From positions 1-64,000 of the forward strand of contig NZ_JACJVP010000027.1 of NCBI RefSeq assembly GCF_014212125.1: 64,000 nt of DNA, written 5' to 3'. Positions 8,463 through 17,525 of the stretch are shown here, one piece after another. The stretch is from Cohnella nanjingensis (GTDB taxonomy: Bacteria > Bacillota > Bacilli > Paenibacillales > Paenibacillaceae). The notes beneath the pieces were generated by a model that made no database searches, had not been told where the DNA came from, and saw only the letters and a program-made list of their open reading frames with translations. The position numbers and the translations under genes are program-made. Position 1 is the first letter of the stretch, and each line of letters opens with the position of its first letter.

Positions 8463-8612
8463 TAGCGTTGGCACACGATGGAGTTGGCACATGATGAGTT
8501 GGCACGATAGAGTCGGCACCTTGGTGGAGTTGGCACCCGTGATTTCGTCGGCACACGATGGAGTTGGCGCGACAGAGTCGGCACCTTGGTGCTACAGAGA
8601 AGTAGATAGATG
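8463..8612. repeat. Degenerate GTTGGCAC-rich repeats
   Basis: Several imperfect copies of a (ac)gatggagttggcac unit occur, and the stretch gatagagtcggcaccttggtg is followed about 75 bp later by gacagagtcggcaccttggtg. The surrounding 8290-9043 is gene-free apart from repeats and one terminator. Confidence 0.7.
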
Positions 8613-8639
8613 CCCGCGATGTCGACTTCAAGTAGATAA

Positions 8640-8820
8640 AGTTGTATTTGTACATCTTTTTTTCGCTAAAATAAGGTCTGGAGCCCAATAAATTGCATTT
8701 GTACAACTTATTCGGCGACTTTTGACGGATGAAGCTGTTTTGGCCGAAATAAGTTGTACGTTTACAACTAATCATCCTTTTTACTCGCTTTTCCCACTAA
8801 TAAGTTGTACGTTCGCAACT
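8640..8820. repeat. Array B of four AGTTGTA-N4-TACAACT elements
   Basis: Four 18-bp inverted repeats start at 8640, 8691, 8752 and 8803. The third (AGTTGTACGTTTACAACT) has perfect arms; the others have one to three changes. Spacings of 51, 61 and 51 bp nearly equal those of array A at 139-319 (51, 60, 52), while the sequence between elements differs. Confidence 0.8.
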
Positions 8821-8949
8821 TATTCGCTTCCTCCACCCGTCTTGCATCCCATACCGTGCCGTGCGCAGATTCCCTCTCCTTCACCTGCCTCGCCGGGCAC
8901 GCTGTCTCTGTCCCCTCTTCCAAGTATGCATTCTAGCCGACACATCCCA

Positions 8950-8989
8950 AAGAAGCCCTTCGCTTCGTCCTGATAGACGATCGAAGGGC
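8950..8989 (-). terminator. Terminator downstream of the LacI gene at 9044
   Basis: GCCCTTCG (8955-8962) pairs with CGAAGGGC (8982-8989); the minus strand continues TTCTTTGGG, a weak T tract. Three copies of gagggggat lie between it and the gene. Confidence 0.5.
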
Positions 8990-9043
8990 GATGCTCCATT
9001 TGAGGGGGATGAGGGGGATGAGGGGGAACGAGCCCATGCGACG

Positions 9044-10072
9044 CTAGCCCCGCTGCGCCGCATGCCGACGGCTCGAATCCCGCACGACGAGCCGCGGCAG
9101 CAGCTTGATCTCGCCCGGAGGCCGCGGCACGCCGCGGATGCGGTCCATCAGCACTTGCGCCGCCTGCCGGCCGATCTCCTCCTGCATCAGCGCGACGGAG
9201 GTAAGCTTCGGATGCACCCGGGAGGCGATGTCCAGGTTATCCATCCCGACGATCGCGATATCGTCCGGGATGCGGAGCCCCGCTTCCTCGCAAGCCTTCA
9301 TGACGCCGATCGCCATCAGGTCGTTGGCCGCCACGATGCCTTCCGGCCGGTCCGCCCCTCGCAGCATCGCCTGCGCGGCCAGATAGCCGCCATGCTCCGT
9401 ATAGTCGGATTCGGCGACGAGCCGCTCGGCGAAGGGCAGCCCCGCAGCCGTCAAAGCGTCGCGATAGCCGCAGAAGCGCTGGTGCCCGGTCTGCTCGGCC
9501 AAGCTGCCGCCGATGTAGCCGATCCGCGAGATGCCCTGCCGGATCAAGTGCTCGGTCCCCAGGACGATACCTTCGTAGGTGTCGACGTAGACGTAGTCGA
9601 AGCGGTCGCGGCCGGCCGGGGAGACGTACTTGTTCGTCAGCACGACCGGCGCCTGCAGCGCGTTGATGGCGCAGATGTTGTCCTCGCCGAAGTCGAAGGA
9701 CACCATGATCATCCCGTCGGCGACCTTCTCCTTCACGTTCTGAATCGCCTTCAGCTCTTCCTTCAAGCTGTGCTTCGTGTAGAACAGAATCATCAGATAG
9801 CCGTATTCCTCCAGCACCTGGTTGATCCCGTTGATCATGTCGAAGTAGAACGGATTGCAGATATCGGGAACGGCGAACAGAATCTTGTTCGTCTGCTTCA
9901 TCTTGAGCGCTTTGCCCGCGCTGTTGGGCGCGTAGTTCATCTCTTCGGCCGCGGCGAGGATCTTGCTCTTCGTCTTGGGCCCGCAATAGCCTCTGCCGGA
10001 CAACGCTCGCGAGACCGTCGACGGAGAGACCCCGACCCGCTCGGCGATATGGTATATCGTGTGTTTATCCAT
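9044..10072 (-). CDS. LacI family transcriptional regulator
   Basis: A 342-aa LacI/GalR repressor. The N-terminal helix-turn-helix (TIYHIAERVGVSPSTVSRALSG) is followed by a sugar-binding core of periplasmic-binding-protein fold (PDICNPFYFDMINGI... to ...NLDIASRVHPKLTSV). I chose the ATG at 10072 because it has GGAGGA just upstream and starts right before the helix-turn-helix. It is the last gene of the minus-strand series from the binding protein at 18953 downward and has a hairpin behind it, so it may be co-transcribed or have its own promoter in the 85-base gap. The ligand is unknown. Confidence 0.9.
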   Translation of the reverse strand: MDKHTIYHIAERVGVSPSTVSRALSGRGYCGPKTKSKILAAAEEMNYAPNSAGKALKMKQTNKILFAVPDICNPFYFDMINGINQVLEEYGYLMILFYTKHSLKEELKAIQNVKEKVADGMIMVSFDFGEDNICAINALQAPVVLTNKYVSPAGRDRFDYVYVDTYEGIVLGTEHLIRQGISRIGYIGGSLAEQTGHQRFCGYRDALTAAGLPFAERLVAESDYTEHGGYLAAQAMLRGADRPEGIVAANDLMAIGVMKACEEAGLRIPDDIAIVGMDNLDIASRVHPKLTSVALMQEEIGRQAAQVLMDRIRGVPRPPGEIKLLPRLVVRDSSRRHAAQRG

Positions 10073-10157
10073 CCGATCCTCCATCATGGGGCTGACGGCA
10101 GGCGAACCTGTCGCATCATATGGCTCCACACTATCACCTCGCGAGCCGTTTTTCAAA

Positions 10158-12182
10158 TTATTCCAATCCGATTTCAAAGCCATAACGTTCCTTCAACGTC
10201 TCTCCCAGATGCGCCTGGATGCGCAGATACGCTTCGGCGGCCGCCCCGTTTCCCCAGTCGTAGATCGTGAAGGTGCCCATGCCGAGTCCTTCCGCGTTCG
10301 CTTCCCCGCCATGGCCGTAATTCTCCATCGTGAACCCGTAGTCCCGCTCGCCGAAAAACGGGTGCGCCCGCTCCCACTGCCTGCGGGTGCGCTCGTTCTC
10401 GGGACAGTACATCATGACGAACGATGCCCGAAGCGCCGCGAGCCCCCTTTCGATATAAGCACGGTGATCCAACACCATGCCGTATTGCAGGATCAGTTCG
10501 GCGAACAGGCTCTGACGCGCGTCGTTCCACTCGCCGTCGGCGTTCATGACGCCGAAGCCGCCGAGCGCGTCGACGTGAATATAGGGAGGCTGCCACGACG
10601 CCTGCGTCATCAGCATCTCGTCCAGACAGCGCCTTCCCGTCTCCAGATACCGCCGTTCTCCCGTCGCTTCGTAGCTGGCGAGAAGCGCCTCCGCCGTCCA
10701 GTACATGGAGAAGTTGCACTGCTTGAACATCCCGTTGCGGGCGACGCGCCGTCCGACGAGATCGTTCCGGCCGTAGGCGGAACAGGACCAGTACGTCTCG
10801 AAGTCCTCCCAGCGGCCGGCCGGGACGATCTCCGTCAACACCGCCTCCATCGCCTTTTCCGCAGCCGACCGGAAGCGCTCTTCCCCACTATGCGCGTACA
10901 TCCGCCAGAAGAACGTGACCGACAACGACGTCTCGGGCGAATCCGCCAGCACGGGGAGCGGCTTCAACGTCTTCGCGTCGAGCCAGGCGGGGAAAAATCC
11001 GCGCTCGTCCTGCAGCGTCAACAAGGCTTCGGCATAGCGTCTCGCGTAATCGGACAGCCGGACGTCCGGCTCCAGCTCTTCGAACCAGCGGAGCATGAGC
11101 AGCGCCGTCCAACTCATGTCGAGCACGTGGTAGGGCGCGTCCGCGATGGAACCCCAGGGGTCCACGGGGTTCCGGTTCGAATTGCCCCAGTAGGCCGTCT
11201 CCCAGCCCTTCGAGCGGTTCGCGGTTCGTCTGTCCTCGCCGGTCGTCCGCTCCATCTCGGTCGCGATGACGGCCGGGAAGAAGCCTTCCCGCTGCGGCGC
11301 CGCGAGCGCGAGCTCCTTCGACAGCAGCGCCCTGCGCACCAGATCGGCGTCGCCGGCGGCCCGTCCGTAGCGGTACAGGCCTTGGGCCGAACGCAGGGAG
11401 CTGAACCAGGCCTGGTTCCAGACGGAGCGCGCCTCCCGCTCGCTCGGCATGCCGGGATAGCTCGGACTTTGGCTCACGTCCACGATGAAGGCGGGTGCGC
11501 CCACTTCCCGTCCGTCCAGCTCGAAAGACTGCCAGACGGCTTCCTCCCAGTGGCGAAACGCCCAATCGTACGTACGACGGACGTAGCGAGGCATCGGCGC
11601 GACGCGCGGAGCGCCGGCGCGGAACGCCTCCGCTCCCCATCGTTCCCATAGGAAGTCGACGACGGAGCGCCAAGGATTCCGGACCGTCTCTTCGTCCTCG
11701 AACAAAAGGAGATAGAACCCGATCTTCACCTCGCCGGGGGGATAAGCGGCCCCCGGCGTCCGCTCGAAGAGCACGTGCTCCGCGACGCGGGAGCGGCTCA
11801 TGCCGAGCGTCAGGCGGTTCGCCGGCTCGTCCAGATCCAGATACCAGCGCTCGGGCGAACCTGCCGCCAGCAGATCGAGATCCGGCACGAGCGCGATCGT
11901 CCGCCGTCCGTCATGGACGATCAAGGCGGGTGAACGGAAAACGTGCTGATCGATGACGTGCCGGTCCGTCGGCGTCAGATGGGGCGCCCAGTGGAAGATC
12001 GGCGGAAAGGCGGGCGTCAGGCCGAGCCGCCAATCGTTCTGGCGAACCTCCTCCTCCAGCGTAAACGTAATCGCGCACCGGACGGCGTTGCCGCCGATGC
12101 GGCTGAACGCCGTTTGCGGCGAAAACCGTCCAAGCCGATCGATCTTGAATTGTTGAACGAATGATTCCGGGAAACCGTTCAC
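10158..12182 (-). CDS. Uncharacterised protein, probable (alpha/alpha)-barrel glycosidase
   Basis: A 674-aa cytoplasmic protein with no signal peptide that I cannot place in a named family. The first 190 residues look beta-rich. The rest is rich in Trp, Tyr and short helices with repeated acidic and aromatic clusters (GWETAYWGNSNRNPVDPWGS, ETYWSCSAYGRND, YGFTMENYGHGGEANAEG), as in six-hairpin glycosidases or epimerases. It starts at GTG with AAAGGAGGG upstream. It sits between a zinc dehydrogenase and LacI in an ABC-importer locus, so a role in breaking down the imported glycan is likely but inferred. No catalytic residue can be named. Confidence 0.6.
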   Translation of the reverse strand: MNGFPESFVQQFKIDRLGRFSPQTAFSRIGGNAVRCAITFTLEEEVRQNDWRLGLTPAFPPIFHWAPHLTPTDRHVIDQHVFRSPALIVHDGRRTIALVPDLDLLAAGSPERWYLDLDEPANRLTLGMSRSRVAEHVLFERTPGAAYPPGEVKIGFYLLLFEDEETVRNPWRSVVDFLWERWGAEAFRAGAPRVAPMPRYVRRTYDWAFRHWEEAVWQSFELDGREVGAPAFIVDVSQSPSYPGMPSEREARSVWNQAWFSSLRSAQGLYRYGRAAGDADLVRRALLSKELALAAPQREGFFPAVIATEMERTTGEDRRTANRSKGWETAYWGNSNRNPVDPWGSIADAPYHVLDMSWTALLMLRWFEELEPDVRLSDYARRYAEALLTLQDERGFFPAWLDAKTLKPLPVLADSPETSLSVTFFWRMYAHSGEERFRSAAEKAMEAVLTEIVPAGRWEDFETYWSCSAYGRNDLVGRRVARNGMFKQCNFSMYWTAEALLASYEATGERRYLETGRRCLDEMLMTQASWQPPYIHVDALGGFGVMNADGEWNDARQSLFAELILQYGMVLDHRAYIERGLAALRASFVMMYCPENERTRRQWERAHPFFGERDYGFTMENYGHGGEANAEGLGMGTFTIYDWGNGAAAEAYLRIQAHLGETLKERYGFEIGLE

Positions 12183-12207
12183 CGGCGTTCCCTCCTTTCC
12201 TTGCGCT

Positions 12208-13203
12208 TCAGCGAATCTGGATTTGTACTTTCCATAGCTCCGGATCTTTGGGCGCGGCCAGGAACGCCGGCGTCTCCTCCAGCGAGATCACCTTGGAGAC
12301 GAGCGGCTCGAGCGCGATCCGTCCCTCCTTCACCCAGTCGAAAGCGGTCAGGAACGTATGGTTGATCGCCATCGAACCGAGGATCGTCCAATCCTGACGG
12401 TACAGCGCGAACGGATCGAGCGGGATCCGCGCCCCGCTGGGCGTGACTCCGAACTGCAGATACGTCCCCGTCGGACCGAGATAGGCCAGCGCCTCCTCGA
12501 TCACCGCGGGGATGCCCGTCGCGTCGATGACGACGTCGTACTTGCGCCCTGCGATCGCATCCTTGCCCCGGACGTTCACCGCTTCGGTCGCGCCGAGCGA
12601 GCAGGCCATCTGCAGCTTGCGGTCCGAGACGTCCACCACGGTCAAGCCGGCCGCGCCGGAACGGGACAGCGCCTGAACCAGCTGCAGGCCCATGGCGCCC
12701 GCGCCGAACAGGAGTACGGATTGCCCCGCGCGCAGCCGCAGCCGATTCATCGCATGGACGACGCAAGCCATCGGCTCGATGAAGGCGCCGGTCGCGAGGG
12801 ACATCCCGTCGGGCAGGACGACCACGTTGCCTGCGGGCACCGCCACATATTCGGCCATGCTGCCGTTCACGGTATTGCCCAGCGCTCCCCAATGCTCGCA
12901 CTGGTTGCCCCGATGCGACAGACAATAGCGGCAGCGGCCGCAGAACAGGGACGGATCGGCCGTCACCCGGTCGCCGACGCGAAGTCCTTTGACGCCGGCC
13001 CCGATCTCATGAATCGTGCCCGAGAACTCGTGTCCGGGAATGAGCGGATAAGCCGAGAGGAATTCGCCTTCGAAAATATGAAAATCGGTGCCGCAGATGC
13101 CGACCCGCTCGACAGCGATGACGACTTCGCCCGGGCGGGGGGACGGATATGGCACCTCCTTGACGACCGCGCGATGCGGCGATTCGATAACCAGCGCTCT
13201 CAT
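12208..13203 (-). CDS. Zinc-dependent medium-chain alcohol/polyol dehydrogenase
   Basis: A 331-aa MDR dehydrogenase of the sorbitol/threonine dehydrogenase group, oxidising a sugar or polyol hydroxyl with NAD(P)+. Visible features are the catalytic zinc Cys in GICGTDFH, the GHEFSG motif (zinc His and Glu), the four-Cys structural zinc lobe CGRCRYC...QC, and the nucleotide-binding GAGAMGLQL. AAAGGAG precedes the ATG. It lies 25 bases upstream of the 674-aa gene, so the two are probably co-transcribed. The substrate is not readable; a sugar released from the locus glycan is plausible. Confidence 0.9.
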   Translation of the reverse strand: MRALVIESPHRAVVKEVPYPSPRPGEVVIAVERVGICGTDFHIFEGEFLSAYPLIPGHEFSGTIHEIGAGVKGLRVGDRVTADPSLFCGRCRYCLSHRGNQCEHWGALGNTVNGSMAEYVAVPAGNVVVLPDGMSLATGAFIEPMACVVHAMNRLRLRAGQSVLLFGAGAMGLQLVQALSRSGAAGLTVVDVSDRKLQMACSLGATEAVNVRGKDAIAGRKYDVVIDATGIPAVIEEALAYLGPTGTYLQFGVTPSGARIPLDPFALYRQDWTILGSMAINHTFLTAFDWVKEGRIALEPLVSKVISLEETPAFLAAPKDPELWKVQIQIR

Positions 13204-13240
13204 GATGCAGCTCCTTTCTTTCCTAGGAATGGTGAAGCTG

Positions 13241-13292
13241 CGCGAGCGGCCCGCGGGAGACAGCCTGCGGATGCCGCTCGCGTTTTCTTCAT
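13241..13292 (+). terminator. Plus-strand terminator-like hairpin between minus-strand genes
   Basis: A perfect 10-bp stem (CGCGAGCGGC at 13241-13250, GCCGCTCGCG at 13273-13282) is followed on the plus strand by TTTTCTTC. Both neighbouring genes are on the minus strand, where no T tract follows. It may end an antisense RNA or stabilise the minus-strand mRNA. Confidence 0.5.
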
Positions 13293-13460
13293 TTGATAAG
13301 GCGTCCGCTGCGACATGACGAAGTGCGTCTCCGAGCCGTTATGAACCACGGATGGATGAAGGCATTGTTCGGTCCCGGGACCGCCATTAGGATTCCGTAT
13401 GCGAATGCCTTGCGTTTCATGTGCGATCGACCCTTCACGGACAGAATGGATCTTGCAATC

Positions 13461-15683
13461 CTAAGCGAACTCGATCATGACGAGGCTTCTAGCGGGAATG
13501 CGGAACGCGGTCTCGCCTGCCTCGGCGATGTCTAGCCTCTCTGCGGACGCTCCCTGCCGGTAGATTCGTCCCTTCGGCTTCATGCCTGCTCGCGGAAAGG
13601 CGTCCGCGGCCGGCGGCGGTATGCGGACCTGCTGCATCTCCCCGCTGACGTTCGCGAAGAACCAGGCGACGCGCTCGTCCCGGTACTGCCAAGCCGAGTG
13701 GACGACCGCGTCCACCTCGATCTCTCCGGCGTCGTCGTATTCGGGCGTATCCTTGCCGTGATTGTAATGCCGCCAATCGAGCGCGATTCGCTCCCGCGCG
13801 AACGGCTGCGGCCGAAGCATGCGCCCGTAGGCCCAATACTTGGAGGCGTCTCCGGTGCGCAATTGCGCGTACAGCGCCAAGTAGCTCGCGCGTTCCGGCG
13901 AGAACGCGTATCCGCGCGGATCGAACGGGTAGTAGTGCTCCTCCGGCGCGTTCTCCCTGCCGTCCAGCCCTTCCATCGGGCTGTATTCGTAGTTCAGCTC
14001 GTATAGACCGCCCCATAGGTAAGTGCGCGCGACCGAATAATAATAGAGTCGCCCGATCTCCTCGACCAACTTGCCCCAGCCGTCCAACCGAAGCGCGCCG
14101 TACTCGTGGTAGACGTACGCGAACATCGGAATCAGCTCGGCATCGCCCGACTTCAGCAGCTCGCGGATCGGCCACCCTTCGAGCGGCGCCGCCGGCTGGC
14201 CGCCGGCCCGCGCCTGATAATAGTCGATCAGATCCAGCATCGTCTCGTTCATCATCTCGGTGCCCATCGGCACGAAGCGTCCCGACGCTTCGATCATGGC
14301 CGCTTTGGTATCGGCATAGTTCCGGCGGTAAGCTTCCTCGATCTGCCGGCCGGCGCCGACGGAATGGCCGTGCGTCTCGTCCATGCAGATCTTCAGAATG
14401 TTGTTGGCGGAGATGTCGTAGTAGATCGCGTCCACGTCGTCCGTCCGCGCGAGCGTCGCGTCCCGCTTCACGTGAAAGTCGTGCGCGTAAGGGTGGGCGG
14501 GACACAGGAACGGGAACTTGTACCCGTCGATGCTCTTCTTGTTCTCCGGGAACTTCTGCGCGGCCTCGCGTCCGCGTTCGCCGTCCGCCCCTTCGAAATG
14601 GTACAGATAATCGAACTCGAAAGGAGCGAACTTGTCGCCGCTCTCGCGGATCAGGGCGAGATTGGCGGGGTCGAACCGGGTGGGGAACCAATCGTCGAAG
14701 CCGCCGGGCACGCCCTTGTAGAATGTCTGCGGCGCGTTCGTCCAGTCCGGGCCGAGGATGTGGAACATCGGCGTTCCGACGTGCGCGCGGTAAGCGCGCA
14801 GCCACGGCGTCCGGTCCGAGCCGGCGTTGATGCCGAACGTGGCGGCGCCCATGTCCTCGTGGAGCCAGGCGCTGCCGTCCGCGGCGGCTCGATCGGCCAG
14901 CAGGCCGCGCGCGCACCACTTCTGCCGGACGGCCCAACGCTTGTAGCGGTCGGCCGCTTCATGCCAGCCGTCGCCGTTCAACAGCGCGAGCTGCACCGGA
15001 TAATCCGGCGCCACGCCCCGCCCGGGTCCGATGTCTTCGCAGCCGTGAATAAAAGACGCTTCCAGCAGGTCATGGCCGTTCTTGTAGAAATTGAGCCACT
15101 TCGGATGGCCCTCGCCGTCCGGCGCCGCGAAGTAGAGCCCGCCCCGCCCCTCGCCGCAGTAGGCGAAGAACTGCATCGTCGCGCCGGAGAAGCTCTCGGG
15201 ATAGGGCATGAAGCGGAATCCCGTCCCGTCCGCGGCGAACCGCTTGAGCGGATCGCGAACCAGGAAGCCGGTCGCGAACGGATGCGCGACATAGTCCCGG
15301 CCTTCCTCCGAGATCGGACCCAGATCCGGGATGATCGGATATTCCAGGCTGAGCAGCCGTTCGTCCGATCCGTTGTCGGCGGCGCACCGGAAGACCGCTT
15401 CATCACCGTCCTCCGACAGCGCGACGGTCGCCCGCACGGTGACGCCGGATGCGGTCCGCCACGTCAAGGCGACCTCCCGGCGCCCGTCTTCGCGCCTATC
15501 GTTCACCCAGGCGAAGGAATCGAACGCGCTGCTGAAGCCCGCGTCCGTCTCCAGCCGGAACGGCTCGGCGCCGCCGGAAGCCGCGATGTAGTCGATGCCC
15601 TTCGCGAGATCGCGCAGCCCCCGCACCGTCCCGTCCGATTCGCTCAGCTCCAGGCGGATGCGCGCATTTTCCAGTCGAATCAC
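13461..15683 (-). CDS. DUF6259-type glycoside hydrolase-like protein
   Basis: A 740-aa protein of the type annotated as DUF6259. It has an N-terminal beta-sandwich (residues 1-270), a central TIM-barrel-like region (about 280-610, with AIYYDISANN, MGTEMMNE and FEFDYLYHFEG) and a C-terminal beta domain. No signal peptide is seen. It starts at GTG with AGGAGG 9 bases upstream. It follows the MalG-like permease by 15 bases and surely shares its mRNA. The architecture resembles retaining glycosidases of clan GH-D or GH-A, and Asp/Glu candidates lie in DISANN and GTEMMNE, but no activity is known to me. Confidence 0.65.
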   Translation of the reverse strand: MIRLENARIRLELSESDGTVRGLRDLAKGIDYIAASGGAEPFRLETDAGFSSAFDSFAWVNDRREDGRREVALTWRTASGVTVRATVALSEDGDEAVFRCAADNGSDERLLSLEYPIIPDLGPISEEGRDYVAHPFATGFLVRDPLKRFAADGTGFRFMPYPESFSGATMQFFAYCGEGRGGLYFAAPDGEGHPKWLNFYKNGHDLLEASFIHGCEDIGPGRGVAPDYPVQLALLNGDGWHEAADRYKRWAVRQKWCARGLLADRAAADGSAWLHEDMGAATFGINAGSDRTPWLRAYRAHVGTPMFHILGPDWTNAPQTFYKGVPGGFDDWFPTRFDPANLALIRESGDKFAPFEFDYLYHFEGADGERGREAAQKFPENKKSIDGYKFPFLCPAHPYAHDFHVKRDATLARTDDVDAIYYDISANNILKICMDETHGHSVGAGRQIEEAYRRNYADTKAAMIEASGRFVPMGTEMMNETMLDLIDYYQARAGGQPAAPLEGWPIRELLKSGDAELIPMFAYVYHEYGALRLDGWGKLVEEIGRLYYYSVARTYLWGGLYELNYEYSPMEGLDGRENAPEEHYYPFDPRGYAFSPERASYLALYAQLRTGDASKYWAYGRMLRPQPFARERIALDWRHYNHGKDTPEYDDAGEIEVDAVVHSAWQYRDERVAWFFANVSGEMQQVRIPPPAADAFPRAGMKPKGRIYRQGASAERLDIAEAGETAFRIPARSLVMIEFA

Positions 15684-15698
15684 GATTCGTCGCCTCCT

Positions 15699-16523
15699 TT
15701 ATTTCAAACCGGAGATCTTGATGCCCGAGATGATGTACTTCTGGAAGATCAGGAACAGGATAATGGTCGGCAGCGCCGACAGCGCGGAGCCGGCCATCAG
15801 CATGCCCATCTCGGTCGCGCGTTCGGAGCGGAACGAATAGAGGTACTGCATGATCTGGAACAGATCGGGATTGGTGATCGTCATGGTCGGCCAGACGAAG
15901 GAGTTCCAATAGGCCAGATAGGAGCCGATCCCGACGATGACGAAGACGGGGAACGACATCGGCACGAAGACGCCGGTGAAGATCTTGAGCCGCCCCGCCC
16001 CGTCGATGAGCGCGGCTTCCTCCAGCGCCAGCGGGATGTTCAGGTAGAATTGCCGGATGAAGAACATATGGCCGGCGGAAGCGACGCCCGGCAGCACGAG
16101 CACGCCCAGCGTGTCGAGCATGCCCATCTTGTTGACGACGATGAAGGACGTCAGCAGGATCGCCATGCCGGGGATGAACATCGTCGTGATGACGTACACC
16201 CACAGCAGGCGCTTGAAGCGAAATTCCAGGCGGGCGAACACGTAAGCCGCGGCCGCATTGACCGCGAGACTGAGCCCCGCGAAGAGCAGAGCGCCGCCGA
16301 AGGTGACCGACATCGCCGTCAGGAAGGCCGGGTCGCCCAGGATGTCCGTATAGTTCTGCACGAGCCACTTTTTAGGAAAAAACCGAAACGGCGTCGCGAG
16401 CACTTCCGCGCGCTCTTTGAATCCGGCCAGAATGACCCACAGCAGCGGAAACAGCGCGAGGACGGTGACGAGCGCGGCGATGGCCGCCAGCGCCGTTTTT
16501 TGAATTCCGTTCAACTTGCTCAT
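15699..16523 (-). CDS. CUT1 ABC sugar importer, MalG-like permease
   Basis: A 274-aa inner permease with six predicted membrane helices. The EAA loop that docks the ATPase is clear (EEAALIDGAGRLKIFTGVFVP). It pairs with the MalF-like permease at 16548 and the lipoprotein at 17526. No ATPase gene is in the locus; in Firmicutes such systems usually share an MsmX/UgpC-type ATPase coded elsewhere. AAGGGG precedes the ATG. Confidence 0.92.
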   Translation of the reverse strand: MSKLNGIQKTALAAIAALVTVLALFPLLWVILAGFKERAEVLATPFRFFPKKWLVQNYTDILGDPAFLTAMSVTFGGALLFAGLSLAVNAAAAYVFARLEFRFKRLLWVYVITTMFIPGMAILLTSFIVVNKMGMLDTLGVLVLPGVASAGHMFFIRQFYLNIPLALEEAALIDGAGRLKIFTGVFVPMSFPVFVIVGIGSYLAYWNSFVWPTMTITNPDLFQIMQYLYSFRSERATEMGMLMAGSALSALPTIILFLIFQKYIISGIKISGLK

Positions 16524-16547
16524 ACTTCGTATCCCCTTTCCGTCCGG

Positions 16548-17435
16548 TTACCCGTCGATCGCTTTCTCCGAATTCAGCACCCGGAAGATGATGGCCGATA
16601 TGCTTCCCAGCACCACGAACAGCAAGAGCGAAGCCGCGATCGAATTGCCGACCATCACGTCGTTGCGGAAGTGGTTCAGGATGTACAGGTTCGGCGTCGT
16701 CGTGACGCTGAGCGGTCCGCCGCCCGTCATGACGAGGGACAGTTCGAATTGGGAGATCTGGGCCGTGAATCCGGTGACGAGCAGGTAGAGGATGACGTTG
16801 CGCATGAGCGGGACGGTAATGTACCGCATCTTGGTCCACGCGCCCGCCCCTTCCAGATCCGCCGCTTCGTAGTAGCTCTCCGGAATGTCGTGCAAGCCCG
16901 CCAGCATGATCAGCGTCGTCAAGCCGAAGCCCAGCCAGACGGCGGGCGCGGCGATACTGGGCAGCGCCGTCGCGACGTCCGCCAGCCACGCGCGGGGCTC
17001 CGCGCCGAACAAGCCGATGATATAGTTCGCCAGTCCGCCGGTATAGTCGAAGATGAACACGAAGATGACGGAGGCCACGATCCCGGAGATGATCGTCGGG
17101 ATATAGACGGCCGTCTTCACGAAGCCGGACAGGCGCGGACCGAGACGTTTGACGACGTTCGCGAACAGGAATGCCAGCACCAGCAGCGCCGGCATGACCA
17201 TCAGCGCGAACTTGAGGCCCACCCATACCGACTCGAGGAACAGATCGTCCGTCAGGACCATATAGAAGTTCCGAAATCCGACGAAGGCGGAATCCTGATA
17301 GAAGCTCCAGTCATAGAAGCTGACCCGGAGCGCGTAGAAGAACGGGACGACGACGAAGATCGTCAGCAGAAGGAAGATGGGCGCGAGCAGGAGATAGGCC
17401 GTCCCGTTGTCCTGTCGGAAGTTTTTCTTGCGCAT
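16548..17435 (-). CDS. CUT1 ABC sugar importer, MalF-like permease
   Basis: A 295-aa permease with six predicted membrane helices and the EAA loop YYEAADLEGAGAWTKMRYITVP. I favour the second ATG (17435), 9 bases from GGCGG; an ATG at 17441 is also possible. It lies 25 bases upstream of the MalG partner and 90 bases downstream of the binding-protein gene, with an intercistronic hairpin in that gap. The substrate is judged from neighbours: an oligosaccharide from the GH183/GH172 locus. Confidence 0.92.
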   Translation of the reverse strand: MRKKNFRQDNGTAYLLLAPIFLLLTIFVVVPFFYALRVSFYDWSFYQDSAFVGFRNFYMVLTDDLFLESVWVGLKFALMVMPALLVLAFLFANVVKRLGPRLSGFVKTAVYIPTIISGIVASVIFVFIFDYTGGLANYIIGLFGAEPRAWLADVATALPSIAAPAVWLGFGLTTLIMLAGLHDIPESYYEAADLEGAGAWTKMRYITVPLMRNVILYLLVTGFTAQISQFELSLVMTGGGPLSVTTTPNLYILNHFRNDVMVGNSIAASLLLFVVLGSISAIIFRVLNSEKAIDG

Positions 17436-17467
17436 GTTCATTCACCGCCCTAAATTCGGGATGAGGA

Positions 17468-17504
17468 GGACGGTCCGGGAGCGGTCTCCCGCGCCCGGAC
17501 GTCC
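17468..17504 (-). promoter_or_regulatory. Intercistronic hairpin after the binding-protein gene
   Basis: GGAC-x-GTCCGGG pairs with CCCGGAC-GTCC across a G+C-rich loop. No T tract follows, so it is more likely a partial attenuator or 3' protector giving more binding protein than permease than a full terminator. Confidence 0.55.
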
Positions 17505-17525
17505 TGGATTGCGATCTGAATTGCG

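Noticed and set aside
8446..8691. An 81-codon plus-strand frame
   Set aside because: It covers degenerate GTTGGCAC repeats and ends in the AGTTGTA array; no start signal.
14106..17453. A 1115-codon plus-strand open frame
   Set aside because: It lies opposite three solid minus-strand genes (DUF6259 protein and two permeases), has a biased Arg/His/Asp/Val composition and no motif. It is a high-G+C shadow.
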